64,000 nt of DNA, taken from assembly GCA_949152475.1 (NCBI GenBank), contig OX424569.1, forward strand, positions 17,893,170 through 17,957,169, read 5' to 3'. The stretch comes from Terebella lapidaria. Lineage: Eukaryota > Annelida > Polychaeta > Terebellida > Terebellidae. A model generated the notes under the pieces. The model did no database searches and was not told where the DNA came from. It saw only the letters and a program-made list of their open reading frames with translations. Of this stretch, positions 21,724 through 36,000 are shown in pieces (the stretch's first letter is position 1; the number at the start of each line of letters is the position of its first letter). The translations under genes and the position numbers were made by a program.

Positions 21724-24700
21724 TTTTTTTATATACATGTATATATATATTTATTTCGCACCACTAGTGCGCACAATACTCATATAGGTTTTTACACAAA
21801 TAGACACATCAACATACAAAAAATGCACAATATTTTCTGAAATGTACAATATCTTCCAAATTAAATCGGTTTTACATAGGTTTCAGGTCCCTCCATTTTT
21901 CTAAATACAAATCTAATTCAGGTTTTTTCTTGCTGTTTCTTTTTCAATTCTACGATAATTATTGATACAATTAATAACGCCTTTTCCTAAGGGTAAACAG
22001 TTATTTAATTTGCAAGTGTAGATATATCTTTTGGCAATTAAGTATAATAAATCATAAATTGTCGTAGGGGATCGTATTTGACCTAGTAATATTTCTCTAC
22101 AATTACATTCGTGAAAATCATTACCAAATTTAGATAAAATACTATGAAATTCAAACCAAAATTTTACAACGCATTTACATTCTAAAAACAAGTGTAATAA
22201 TATCTCATCTTCTTTTTTTACAAAACGAACATTTTGGCGTAACTACAATACCTATTTTAAATAGGAAGGCATTTACAGGCAAAATGTTGTGTAATAGTCT
22301 ATAATGTAAATATAGTAGATTTGTTGAAACAGTGAGAGTATATAACTTCCTAAAAAACATTACCCAGTCAGTATCCAATATGACGACATTAAAGGAATTA
22401 GACCAGAAAATTCGTGGTGTTCTTGGTATTTATACAATTTTTTTCACAATGTTTGGATATACGAATTTACATACTTTATCAGCTTTTGTAATGGACGTGA
22501 GTTTATTTTCCCCCTCCAAATTTTTCGAATCAATTCCATTGTCTTTGACCAGTATTTTCCACGATTTTGGTATTGCTGATATAACACTATAGAAATGCAT
22601 AAAATTTGTTTCTATTCTGTATTGTTCTGTAAATTCGGAAAAAGTCATAAATTCACCATCTTTCAACAAATCTTCTATATATTTAACTCCTTTGACATAC
22701 CAATTCGGGAAAAAAATTACTTTTTTGTTCACTCTTATGTGGGAGTTATACCAAATAAATTGATTTTTTATCTTCGAGGGTGTATCCACAATAGGTTCGA
22801 AAGAGTAGTCAAACCATGCGGTGATTACATTTTTGATGATATCGTATTGCAATAAATTCAAAATTGAATGTATATCTCTAGTATGAAGATTACTTCCAAG
22901 AAATTCTGATATATCAATGTGGTCTGGTATACATATTTCGAAAAATTGTTTCCATTTTCCAGGTTTATCTGTGAACAATCGTTTCACCCAGCCTATTTTC
23001 AGGGCACTATCGTGAGATGCGATGTGCGTTATTGCCAAACCTCCATAATTTCTGGTATTGTACATAACATTCCGTTTTATTTTATCCGGCTTACCGTTCC
23101 ATAAAAAGGTAAATATCAAAGAATTTACATTTTCTATATAAGTTGCCGTAGGAGTGGGCAATACTGATAACAAAAAGGTCAGTTTGGACATCAAAAGTGA
23201 TTTAATAATTATACTTTTTCCAAATAACGTCAAATCTCTTTGTTTCCATATATTAATGAGCATATCCATTTTGTTCAGTATTGGTCCAAAGTTCAACAGC
23301 ATTAGGTCTTCATGAATCGGAGTTATTTAACCCCTAAGTATTGGACAGGTTCTGAAGTCCAATTCACACCTAGCGATGGACAAACATTGCTCAACATATG
23401 TCTATTGGAGCCAAATGGCAATACATACGTTTTGTTCGTATTGATTTTCAAACCAGATATTTTCTGAAACTCAGCAAAATCTTTAAACAAATGTCCGATG
23501 GAATATTCACAATAATGTATTGTTAAAGCAGTATCATCAGCCTATTGGCTGATTTTATGTTCTGTGTTCCCGATTTGTATCCCTCTGATGTCTGGATTAC
23601 CCCTTATCCGAGCAGATAATATTTCTACACATATGATGAATAAATATGGAGATAGTGGACATCCTTGTCGCATTCCTCTGCCAAGTTTGAAAAAAGAAGA
23701 ATACCAGCCATTGTTGAGTATACAATACTAATATGTAATCCAAGCGCGTGAAAACAGGATAAGGTGGTTGTGTGTGGAAGGTAAATATTTTTTTCGATGG
23801 GTGTTTTTTTCTGTATGTGTCCAAAATGTCAAAATCTTCCATATAGTTTTGCGTAACTGTCCTGGCCTTTATGTTGGCATGATCAGATCTACCACCTTGT
23901 TTATCTAGAATGGGATTCAGTATATGATTAAAATCGCCGCATATAATGCGATTGTCATTGGGAATATTTTCAATAAGCTCATATAAATTGCAGAAAAAAG
24001 CTGGACTGTCGTGGTTTGGACCATATATGTTAGCTAACGTAATCCTTTTTTCATCAATGGTAATATCAAGGATGACAAATCGGCCCTTTGGATCTATAAA
24101 TTTATCATGTATTTCTTTGTTGCACCTGGGGTTAAATAAAATCATCACTCCTTGAGCATTGGATTTTCCATGAGAAAATATTATGTCTCCCTGAAAATCA
24201 TTTTTCCACGTATTTTCACTATCGGCTGTTGAGTGGCTTTCTTGTATGCATATAATGTCATATTTATGTTCTCGAATCCATTCAAATACTTTTTGCCGTT
24301 TATTTTTGGATTGCAATCCCCTGACGTTCTTGGTGACGATCCCAATACTATCCATTTTGACTATATATCTGAGATATGTTTCCTATATAATCTGCAGAAT
24401 TAATTATACCAATGAAGGTATGATTATACGGATTGGAAGATATAATGAATGACCTTGAATATTCGTCATTGGTATTTGTGTGCATATCAGAAATTGATTC
24501 AGTTTTGCACAAAGGTATGCAATTTTCAAACAAAATACAATTGAACACAACAATAAACAAACGACCTATAGACAACCTCAGCGACATAAACACTGGTGCT
24601 TTATGCACTGAAAGCTCGGAGTAATGGGAACCTCCGATAACAAGACAGAGTATCGAGAGTAGAACAGACAATCGGACTCCGCTATCACATGACATTGTGC

Positions 24701-27395
24701 CGGAGTTCCGTATACTGGTACGATACGATGTTCATGGTGCTTTAACCCACTTAATTTCAGGAAAGGTGTATACTAAATGTACATAGACCTTTGGCTTGAT
24801 ATGCTCGGTAGCGCGTGCAGAACATATTTACATGTATGAGAGGTTCACGTCCCCACTGCCATAGCTAGTCGCCTAAGAAGTGAAACCTTGGGCTTATGAC
24901 ATTGATGACCTTGTGAACATACGTACATATCACGTACATGTATGTAGGTTAGCTTGGAGCACCAGTTTCCCGGGCGAAAGTAACATTGAGAATGATACAA
25001 GCACATGGAAGCGTGAAATTCCGTGTTTCCCCCCCCCCCCCCCCCCAAAAAAAAAATCAGATCCAGCTAAAAGTTGCCCCCTATTTCTCAGACCTGGGCA
25101 CGTTCGAATACAATACACAAAAGGCATAAGTTTCACCGAAGTGATGTAAATGAAACACGAACGTAAGTTTTTCTGAATCAGAAAGTATTGAGGTGCCCCC
25201 ATACACGGAATTTATCGACATGCATGTTTAACGCAGAATACATCCATGATAGCAACCTGGATACAGCAGCCAATAGTGTCTATGGACTGGAGTATGATTG
25301 CATTTGGCATTAATTTGTGAAACAAAAAGGTTCACACTTCGATTGAGCCACGATCGCAGGCCTCGTGCTTTGATTTTTCTCAGACGTTTGTGTATACATG
25401 ATAATAGCGAGACGAAAATCATCGGCAAGGTGTATATCAGAACCACTTTATTTTTTATAAAGGTATGTGTTGAACCCCATAGGCATACGAGATAACATTA
25501 TAAATGCAACCACAAGTCAGCATCTGTGGAAAGCTATTTATTTTTTATCGATATTCTGCTTACTATATCTTATTAGTTTTTGATCAGATGTAGATCTATC
25601 ACCAGAGATGACCTCTGGTTCAAAAAGTACTTCGTGGTACATAGCAATATACTGAAACATTTGACAATTATCGTCCAAGACAGACATCTGAACACTTTTA
25701 TTATCTAAATAGAGTATCACAACACCCCAAACACCATAGACAGAAACCTCCTTATGCTGTAACTGCATACTGATATATGTGGACTGGTGTATATAACCAT
25801 TTTCTGAATTTATGCCTGTATGACTGTGGCATATATGTAAAAGGCAGATTGTTCACGTTTTGTACTTTGTCCCGCGACGATCGCAAACCCATTTTTCATG
25901 AACGTATGTACATAAACTCCATTGTATAATTAAGCTGTAGCAAGACCAAACGGTAGCTAATTCAGAAGTTACATTGGTGTAGATAGTAAGTACTATAAGT
26001 TTGATATGCTGGTACCATGGAAAACCAGAGCAACAGTATGGTTAGTCTGCTTCAAGGTAAACGAACATAACCAGTCCAACAATTCACACCATAGAAATGC
26101 TAGTTGAAGGTACAGTTCCTGGCTCCTCGTGGGAACTAGGCATTCCTGTTGGCGTCGCCATAACTCCCTGGGACCTCGGAGTGAAGATGGGATACAGCGA
26201 AGTCAGACGAGCAGCGGCGGTAGGGTTGGGAGGATGCGATGTGGAGAGGTGAAGGTCAGACGGGTTTGCCATCGACTGAGACGATGGAGCAACATCAGCC
26301 GGTTTGACCATCGACGGAGGCAGAGCAGCAACATCAGCAGGGTTGGTCATCAATGGGGGCGGAAGAGCAAAATCAGCAGGGTTGGCCATCGACAGAGGCG
26401 GAGGTACAACGTCAGCAGGGTTGGAAGGATGCGGAGTGGAGTGGCGAGGACCAGACGAGATGACCATGGGCAGGACTTGGGGCGCAGCAGCCGCAGCACT
26501 TGCTGGAAGCGGGATAGAGTGACCACAATCAGGCGGACTGACCAGTATTGCCTGTTGGGGTAGCCGCAACGGAGGACATCTCCAGGTTGCAACTTAGGTT
26601 TGATTTCGTTGAATTGTTTTTCGTCAGGGACACATTTAAAGCCGCTTTTGTGCAATGTCTGATTATGTCAAAACGCCTTGGGCCAAGTTCATTTCCGCTG
26701 AACCAACGAGATACCACCACTACCTGGTTACTGATGTTAGACCGCTGTAGTTCCTGTAGTATTGACCTAGCTCCTCCATATTCATCATCGTCCTCGCAAA
26801 AATCTACGAGATCCCCATTCTGAAAGATTCGTGCTGCGAACATGTTATGCGTAGCTGTGCTCAATCCACGGTTGTTTGTGTGTTTTATAGCGCTAACTGC
26901 CATGGATATTTCAACTGGGCTTGTCACACTGGCGATATGTGCAACGAATCTATTGCCTTTTTCCGTGACCGCTTGTGAGGAAGCAATGTTCATCAAGTGA
27001 GTATTCGCAATAATGTCTGACACCGATATTGTGCACGGTGGAATTGATGGAGCCACATATTTTTGTCCATCTACAACCACAGCATCCCCCTTACCGACAA
27101 ACTTGGGTTTCCTCCCTTCTTTTTTTGCTAGGTTGAAGATATGGCCAACAAGTTTTTTTTTTTCCGAAAGGTTAGGGGGGAGTTGACTACTGATGAAATA
27201 TTTCGTTCCGGCCAGGTGTTTTGCTTGAGAGAGGATATGATCTTTCCCTTGGACGAAAACGGCTACGATTGGGCGAGAGGAATCACGTCCTGCGTTACCA
27301 AAACGGTGGCACCTAGCGATCCAGACACGATTGGGGTCCACTAACTGATCATCGCCAGGCGGGACGAGGCAGGATCGAAGGACTTTCAACTGATC
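21724..27395 (-). mobile_element. LINE (L1/Tx1-type), copy 2
   Basis: The unit 2 copy of the same insertion (5672 bp), carried along by the tandem duplication and not a separate transposition: target-site duplications (21714-21723, 27396-27405), 5' truncation point, internal deletion and the TAG in place of the YADD tyrosine (near 23542-23544) are all shared with copy 1. Confidence 0.88.
26529..27389 (-). CDS. LINE ORF1 + IMPACT-like domain (copy 2)
   Basis: A 286-residue open frame equivalent to 15198-16058. Differences from copy 1 include K to R in KKEGRKPKF and R to Q in VDGQKYV. IMPACT landmarks ATHNMFAARI, DDDEYGGARSIL and SRWFSGNELGPRRF are unchanged. Confidence 0.78.
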   Translation of the reverse strand: MKVLRSCLVPPGDDQLVDPNRVWIARCHRFGNAGRDSSRPIVAVFVQGKDHILSQAKHLAGTKYFISSQLPPNLSEKKKLVGHIFNLAKKEGRKPKFVGKGDAVVVDGQKYVAPSIPPCTISVSDIIANTHLMNIASSQAVTEKGNRFVAHIASVTSPVEISMAVSAIKHTNNRGLSTATHNMFAARIFQNGDLVDFCEDDDEYGGARSILQELQRSNISNQVVVVSRWFSGNELGPRRFDIIRHCTKAALNVSLTKNNSTKSNLSCNLEMSSVAATPTGNTGQSA

Positions 27396-27586
27396 CTACA
27401 TATTTCATGTCACCCTGGTGGTTCTCTGCATGTGCGTTCGCAATGAATCTTGTCTGTACATCAGTCAGTACATCAACTGTACATCAGTCAGGGATGTATA
27501 ATGGTGAATGTGTTTCATCTAAAGCTTATGGCTCCTGAACACAATTTGTCATTGTGTCCTCTGTAATATAAACGTGTGATATCAAA

Positions 27587-30500
27587 ATGGGAACCAGTCT
27601 AACTTTGGCTGCATTTCTTTGTTTGCTGATGCTCGTGGATGGATACGATCGCCGTTTCCACGCGGAATTCGGTCGTGATGTCAGATGTAACCGACCAGTT
27701 CTAGAAAGTGTGAAAAGAGCTTCCAAGTTACAGTGTGCAGCTGAGTGTAGGAATCTCCACCATTGTGGTGGATTCAATCACCAGCTGCTGACCAATGGGA
27801 GGAGCGAATGTGATTTACTGCAGGGTCTCTGTGATGCCTCGGACATCATGCCTCAGATTGGAGCTGTGTTTTACGAGCGTTCTGACTGCGGTGAGAAAAT
27901 TTTTACTCTCCCAGGTAAACAACTGTTTAACAGTACAAATGTTTCTCAAATGTTCTTAGTGTTTTAGGTTTGTTATTGTGGCAATCACTTTGTTAACAAT
28001 AAACCTGAAGGAAAATTAAGATGAATATATATATGAAAATATCATTTGTAGGGTCCAAAATGCACCATATTCATTCATGTGTACAATCCTCCAGACACCC
28101 TGGCAGCATTTGAGACAAGTCTGCATGGAAACTGGGCAAGATTACCAACATACTTGTTTGGATATTGCCAGGATTTTGTCGTGCAGAATCCATGCCTTGT
28201 GAGAAACCCGAGGACAACACACAAGTGTCCTTAGTGATTCTTGACCAGTTTCCATGCAGACAGTTTCCATCTCAATGCTGCCAGGGTGTCGGGAGGCATC
28301 TGTGCAGCAGCTGAGATGAGATTAAAAGCTGGGCTTTAGGCTGAACATTTATGAGTCCTGATGTCTCAGGAACCTGAACTTTTGGAGCGTAGTTAATAGT
28401 TCAAGTTAAAACTACTGGTCAATCTTTCTGCAAAGTCATTGCGGATGATACTTAGTGTCAACTTGCAATACACACACCAAAATTATCTTCCATTGATTAA
28501 GTTCAATTTTCTAAAATACCATCCACTTTATTCAATGATCTGTATCGATGTGAGACGTCAATAAGAACGACACAGTTGTGATCGAGTGACGAGACAAACA
28601 TCACAAACAAAGCATGACTTCCAGACATTGATAGTGTATTCGAACCACCATGTGCATTCGATTATGCAATTCTCAAAGGACATGCTTTTATTCACACAAA
28701 TATCATGAAATAGTATTTTTCGACAAGCTTATGTCATCGAACCAAGATAACACCATTTCGTTTAACTAACAAGATGACACAACGTATGAACGGGTCCCTC
28801 ATGCTGAAAGGAACAGTTTATTTTTTGTTGAACACGTAGAACTCTGAATATCTCATATGGTATAAGGTTGACAGCATCAATTACTGACACCTTGCTAGTC
28901 TAATGAAGCCGACTAATGTACAAAAGATATCATGTGCTTTGAACAAAATATCCTGGAATAGAGCCTTCCAGCCGTCCACGCTGGCACATGACATTGGACT
29001 CATGTTTTGTATGTTACAGTTTTGCATTTTTCATTTCACGTCACGCATTTGTCAATATGACATTGTGTTTCATTGGAGCATACTGTTTATTTTCCCTGAC
29101 GCGTACTGTTTTCTTTTCTGTCGGAAATCATTCATTAAGCATTTGCTAGGAGTGAATACATTCGTGACAGAGAGACTATATATCACAGAGACTTCTTTAT
29201 AGGCCTTTGATTGTGTCTTATATTTTCGACCAATTAATTAGGTGTTAGGTTGCTCACAAACGATACACCCGCCATGCGTTTTTTCCACGTTGTTTCCCAG
29301 ATAATACACTGATGCACACCTCTTAGGCAATGATAATCTTTGTTGACTTATAGTTGAATTACGAGACTGCGTCGAGTACACGTTCTTCAATGATGACCAG
29401 CCTCAAGTTGACATCGACGTGACATATAACGGCGTCACCACGTCACTGCCCGTGGTGTGTGACAAACGTACGGACGGCGGCGGATGGACGGTCGGTGTTT
29501 TCTAATGTGGGCGGAACATTTTTTTCTGAATTACAAGACTGAATTTCTGAATTAAACTACGTTTCGTGATCGAATGATGTTATTACCGTTTATATGAGTT
29601 CTTGAATACAAATAGTTACAGTTTGGTATTGAAATTTTCCAGGTTCTAATCCAGAGGAAAGAAGGCACAGAGAATTTCAACCGCAACTGGGAATCTTACA
29701 AGGCTGGTTTCGGCAATTTACAAGGACCATTTTATTTAGGTACTAGCTCTCGAATTCTTGTTAATGTTTTGGCGTTTCAATATAGTTTTCAATCTAGCGT
29801 AGGTGTAAATCGAATGGACCCCAATGAAAGATATATTTAAAATGTCGCCAGTATGTCAAAATGCCTTTGTAGTATTCTATATGGTAGCGATATATTCAGG
29901 TAATGAGCAGATGCACAGATTGACATCGGACGGTCGTCAGCACGAGCTGTACATCAGTATGGCAAGTTTTGCTGGAGAGACGAGGTTCGCACGCTACGAA
30001 TCGTTCCGGATCGGTCCCGAGACGGACAACTACCGTCTGTACCTCGGCGCGTACACTGGAGGGACTGCACGTGAGTAATTGATATCACACATGATCATCT
30101 GAAACCAATGTGCCCAATAAAGACAGGACTTGGTCTGAGACACTCTTTCACACATGAACACATACATGTATTACGACAATGAACCCTATGTACTTTATGT
30201 ATCCTTGTAGACTATCGGATATTCTCCCCGGTGCAAACGCTGTTATTCTTTATTTATCATTGTTCTATATCCCCATATGTATTGAGAGTCGCAAAAATAT
30301 CAAATTTTCTTCCAAAACAATTTGCACATTCATTGATGCATTTTTAATAGGGCTGTTCTTGGTTATATGAATATTAATGATTGGTATCCGCACTGTGCTA
30401 GGGGTGCCCACAGACGTAGTACAAAAGTTGCAACTGGTGTCAGACACACTAAACTATTCATCGGGTGTTGTTCGCTACATTTCCCCTCCTATATTTACAG

Positions 30501-30763
30501 TTGATGCGTTTTCCTACCACAACCTGCAAGCGTTCTCTACCCCTGATCGTGACCACGACGGGTCAAGTTACCACTGTGCTGCAATCAAAGAGGCCGGGTT
30601 TTGGTTCCACAAGTGTGACTACTGTTTGCTGACTGGTCGCTGGGGACAGGCTCTAGTGTACGTGACTCTCGACGTTGATTTCTACATCGGGATCATCTGG
30701 TCAACCTGGCTGGGCTTCAGAGAGAACCTGAAGGAAGTGAGAGTCATGACACGGCCAGTCTAG
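27587..30763 (+). CDS. Gene 3: hybrid secreted PAN + fibrinogen-domain protein
   Basis: Exons 27587-27890, 29354-29490, 29643-29739, 29900-30070, 30501-30763; 323 residues. Same architecture and residue positions as gene 2, differing by His for Arg at residue 59 in the PAN-like domain. Shares R117Q and Q176P with gene 2, so both hybrids come from one recombination followed by duplication of the hybrid unit. Cys101 is present. The alternative in-frame donor 24 nt after the exon 1 donor is also kept. No damage is seen. Confidence 0.88.
28088..28306. repeat. Hairpin element in intron 1 of gene 3
   Basis: Copy of 16757-16975 with the same arms. Confidence 0.7.
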
Positions 30764-33044
30764 AGCATTGATTTATTCTGGTGGCACGCCTCTTGGAGAA
30801 ACTTCTCTGGAGAATTCTTCAAAATTCTCAGCATTCAGACACTACGTCTGGGAATGTCTCGAAATTTTATAGGGTTGTAGTCATTATCACCAAATTATCG
30901 ACTATTTAATACATGTCCAAAGCTGTGTGTAATTTTGGTTTGACAGACTGTTGATATGATATCACTAATGTCATTATGTCACTAAGGAGTTTCTAAATAT
31001 GGAAAGTAGTTCCTGCTTGCAAATGAAATTGTATACTGTAGGCTACATCTCATCCTTCACATGATGAAATACACATAAATGTATTACAATCACCGTTTTA
31101 TTTCAAGAACAAATTCTCTGAAACGAATTCAGTTATCATTGTATAAAAAAACTTATAAAGACACATCAACGAAATATATATTCAAGATCAGGCACAAGGG
31201 ACACTGAACCTCTGGTCCTGGAAGACAAATACGCCAACACTAAATTTAGTAATTTTCCAACATTACAATTATATATGATTTTTTGTTAACAGAATGGCTG
31301 TGTCCAACATTACCACGTTACTATGTTATACTCCATGAATCCGTCTAATTCTCAACAGACATATGACTCAATTATCAGATAGGCAGAATGTAATTACTGT
31401 CACCCCGAGTGGCCCATTGAATCAGTTACAGTAATAGTGCAAGGCTGTACGTGAACCCGTGTTCTGCCTAAAATTACCGGGATAAAATCTGGACAACAGC
31501 ACTATTCAAGGAGGTGCAAATGAGTACATCTTGCAATACATAACTGATGCTATTTGTGATCTGTCGATGTACACATTCACCCCATTTGTTAGATGAAATT
31601 ATAAAATCGAGCTTAATAAAATCTGACTATAATATGTCGTCATGCATATCATGTTTGCAATGCCTGAAATCGTAATTGATCAAGCAACTATTACGGAGGA
31701 TAACTTGAGGAGAAGGGCAATTTTAAAGCACTGGGCACGATCTGGATCTAAATCATGAATATGAATTTGAAATACAATTCTGTTGTGTATCAAATCACGA
31801 CCTGATTATAAATGAAACTCTCAAGATCAGTACTTTTTAAGATTTCCAACTACTAGTGGAAGTTTCTCATAGCATTACCCCAGTAGCCTCTTGTCTAATG
31901 ATATACTAGTATGTATTTTTGTTCTTTGACATACACATTCCAATGGTTGCTTCTATCCGTTGTTGAGTGGTGGCATACCTGTTCCATCAAGTGTTCTTCG
32001 ATTTAGAAACAACATTTTCACACGTACACCTTTGATGGCGACTGGGCGGCTATTGATATACACTTGGTCACACTTGTGGTTGAGTCGAATTATACAGAAA
32101 ATCGCGTTTTACTGGTGTCAAAAACTATTGTTATATTAGAGGCAGAAGCTTTTAGTAGGTCTACAGGATTGACACTGATCAAATACTACTCCTCATGGAC
32201 GTTAACTGGGTCTATAGGTTAGAGACTGTATACATATGTACTTGTTTTTGTTTATTTCCTTGGATTCGACTTTCAAATTTTTGATTGATTGTTACGTAAG
32301 TTTGCATTATTCAAGCATATGTACAAGGGATCACAATTTAACTATATTTCACACAAGGTCTCTCTGTTGAGGTAATACTGGCTCTAAATTTCACTGTATT
32401 TATGGGATCTGCCGTCTGTCAAAGTTATGTTGTACCTGATGTAATGGGAAGATACATGCATCCCAAATTAGCTCCCTCATAAACCTGCCATTGTCAATTA
32501 ATGGCGGCTATACATCAGCAACCCATCATTATTTATTCAATGTCCATACTCCCCAGGCTCACATCTGCAGTCGAGTGGGAACGATTATCACAGAGAATTA
32601 TGGTATTTGCAAGTCCAAAGCTGTCATAAATGTCGTGATAGTTCATTACAGCACTAACTTCTCGAGAGTAAAAACACCGTTACAGCTTTATTACAAGCCC
32701 TGGCTATACACAATACACGCGATTGGTGATTGTCCAGGTTGTAAAAATAAGTTCGAATTATTATTATTTAGAAAAACAAAGCCATGATAAAGCCATCACA
32801 TACATACATCAGATGTGTGCAGTGATAATGACATTTCAAATGGCAGCTGAGGCCAAACGCTACATTCGATTCAATTTTCATGAAAAAATAAAAAACCCAC
32901 TGTACTAATTTCACACTGAGTTCATGAGGGTACCCGCTATACATGTATACAAATGATATGCCACAACTGATTTTCAGTGCAAATATACAAGGTCTCAGGT
33001 GGGAATGTATGATTAGCTGTCTGTTTCTGAGTCGCCAATAGTAA
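30764..33044. other. 3' flank of gene 3 (unit 3), no gene seen
   Basis: A near-identical copy of 19433-21713. No exon recognised. Confidence 0.6.
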
Positions 33045-33054
33045 CTACATATTT

Positions 33055-36000
33055 TTTTTTTATATACATGTATATATATATTTATTTCGCACCACTAGTG
33101 CGCACAATACTCATATAGGTTTTTACACAAATAGACACATCAACATACAAAAAATGCACAATATTTTCTGAAATGTACAATATCTTCCAAATTAAATCGG
33201 TTTTACATAGGTTTCAGGTCCCTCCATTTTTCTAAATACAAATCTAATTCAGGTTTTTTCTTGCTGTTTCTTTTTCAATTCTACGATAATTATTGATACA
33301 ATTAATAACGCCTTTTCCTAAGGGTAAACAGTTATTTAATTTGCAAGTGTAGATATATCTTTTGGCAATTAAGTATAATAAATCATAAATTGTCGTAGGG
33401 GATCGTATTTGACCTAGTAATATTTCTCTACAATTACATTCGTGAAAATCATTACCAAATTTAGATAAAATACTATGAAATTCAAACCAAAATTTTACAA
33501 CGCATTTACATTCTAAAAACAAGTGTAATAATATCTCATCTTCTTTTTTTACAAAACGAACATTTTGGCGTAACTACAATACCTATTTTAAATAGGAAGG
33601 CATTTACAGGCAAAATGTTGTGTAATAGTCTATAATGTAAATATAGTAGATTTGTTGAAACAGTGAGAGTATATAACTTCCTAAAAAACATTACCCAGTC
33701 AGTATCCAATATGACGACATTAAAGGAATTAGACCAGAAAATTCGTGGTGTTCTTGGTATTTATACAATTTTTTTCACAATGTTTGGATATACGAATTTA
33801 CATACTTTATCAGCTTTTGTAATGGACGTGAGTTTATTTTCCCCCTCCAAATTTTTCGAATCAATTCCATTGTCTTTGACCAGTATTTTCCACGATTTTG
33901 GTATTGCTGATATAACACTATAGAAATGCATAAAATTTGTTTCTATTCTGTATTGTTCTGTAAATTCGGAAAAAGTCATAAATTCACCATCTTTCAACAA
34001 ATCTTCTATATATTTAACTCCTTTGACATACCAATTCGGGAAAAAAATTACTTTTTTGTTCACTCTTATGTGGGAGTTATACCAAATAAATTGATTTTTT
34101 ATCTTCGAGGGTGTATCCACAATAGGTTCGAAAGAGTAGTCAAACCATGCGGTGATTACATTTTTGATGATATCGTATTGCAATAAATTCAAAATTGAAT
34201 GTATATCTCTAGTATGAAGATTACTTCCAAGAAATTCTGATATATCAATGTGGTCTGGTATACATATTTCGAAAAATTGTTTCCATTTTCCAGGTTTATC
34301 TGTGAACAATCGTTTCACCCAGCCTATTTTCAGGGCACTATCGTGAGATGCGATGTGCGTTATTGCCAAACCTCCATAATTTCTGGTATTGTACATAACA
34401 TTCCGTTTTATTTTATCCGGCTTACCGTTCCATAAAAAGGTAAATATCAAAGAATTTACATTTTCTATATAAGTTGCCGTAGGAGTGGGCAATACTGATA
34501 ACAAAAAGGTCAGTTTGGACATCAAAAGTGATTTAATAATTATACTTTTTCCAAATAACGTCAAATCTCTTTGTTTCCATATATTAATGAGCATATCCAT
34601 TTTGTTCAGTATTGGTCCAAAGTTCAACAGCATTAGGTCTTCATGAATCGGAGTTATTTAACCCCTAAGTATTGGACAGGTTCTGAAGTCCAATTCACAC
34701 CTAGCGATGGACAAACATTGCTCAACATATGTCTATTGGAGCCAAATGGCAATACATACGTTTTGTTCGTATTGATTTTCAAACCAGATATTTTCTGAAA
34801 CTCAGCAAAATCTTTAAACAAATGTCCGATGGAATATTCACAATAATGTATTGTTAAAGCAGTATCATCAGCCTATTGGCTGATTTTATGTTCTGTGTTC
34901 CCGATTTGTATCCCTCTGATGTCTGGATTACCCCTTATCCGAGCAGATAATATTTCTACACATATGATGAATAAATATGGAGATAGTGGACATCCTTGTC
35001 GCATTCCTCTGCCAAGTTTGAAAAAAGAAGAATACCAGCCATTGTTGAGTATACAATACTAATATGTAATCCAAGCGCGTGAAAACAGGATAAGGTGGTT
35101 GTGTGTGGAAGGTAAATATTTTTTTCGATGGGTGTTTTTTTCTGTATGTGTCCAAAATGTCAAAATCTTCCATATAGTTTTGCGTAACTGTCCTGGCCTT
35201 TATGTTGGCATGATCAGATCTACCACCTTGTTTATCTAGAATGGGATTCAGTATATGATTAAAATCGCCGCATATAATGCGATTGTCATTGGGAATATTT
35301 TCAATAAGCTCATATAAATTGCAGAAAAAAGCTGGACTGTCGTGGTTTGGACCATATATGTTAGCTAACGTAATCCTTTTTTCATCAATGGTAATATCAA
35401 GGATGACAAATCGGCCCTTTGGATCTATAAATTTATCATGTATTTCTTTGTTGCACCTGGGGTTAAATAAAATCATCACTCCTTGAGCATTGGATTTTCC
35501 ATGAGAAAATATTATGTCTCCCTGAAAATCATTTTTCCACGTATTTTCACTATCGGCTGTTGAGTGGCTTTCTTGTATGCATATAATGTCATATTTATGT
35601 TCTCGAATCCATTCAAATACTTTTTGCCGTTTATTTTTGGATTGCAATCCCCTGACGTTCTTGGTGACGATCCCAATACTATCCATTTTGACTATATATC
35701 TGAGATATGTTTCCTATATAATCTGCAGAATTAATTATACCAATGAAGGTATGATTATACGGATTGGAAGATATAATGAATGACCTTGAATATTCGTCAT
35801 TGGTATTTGTGTGCATATCAGAAATTGATTCAGTTTTGCACAAAGGTATGCAATTTTCAAACAAAATACAATTGAACACAACAATAAACAAACGACCTAT
35901 AGACAACCTCAGCGACATAAACACTGGTGCTTTATGCACTGAAAGCTCGGAGTAATGGGAACCTCCGATAACAAGACAGAGTATCGAGAGTAGAACAGAC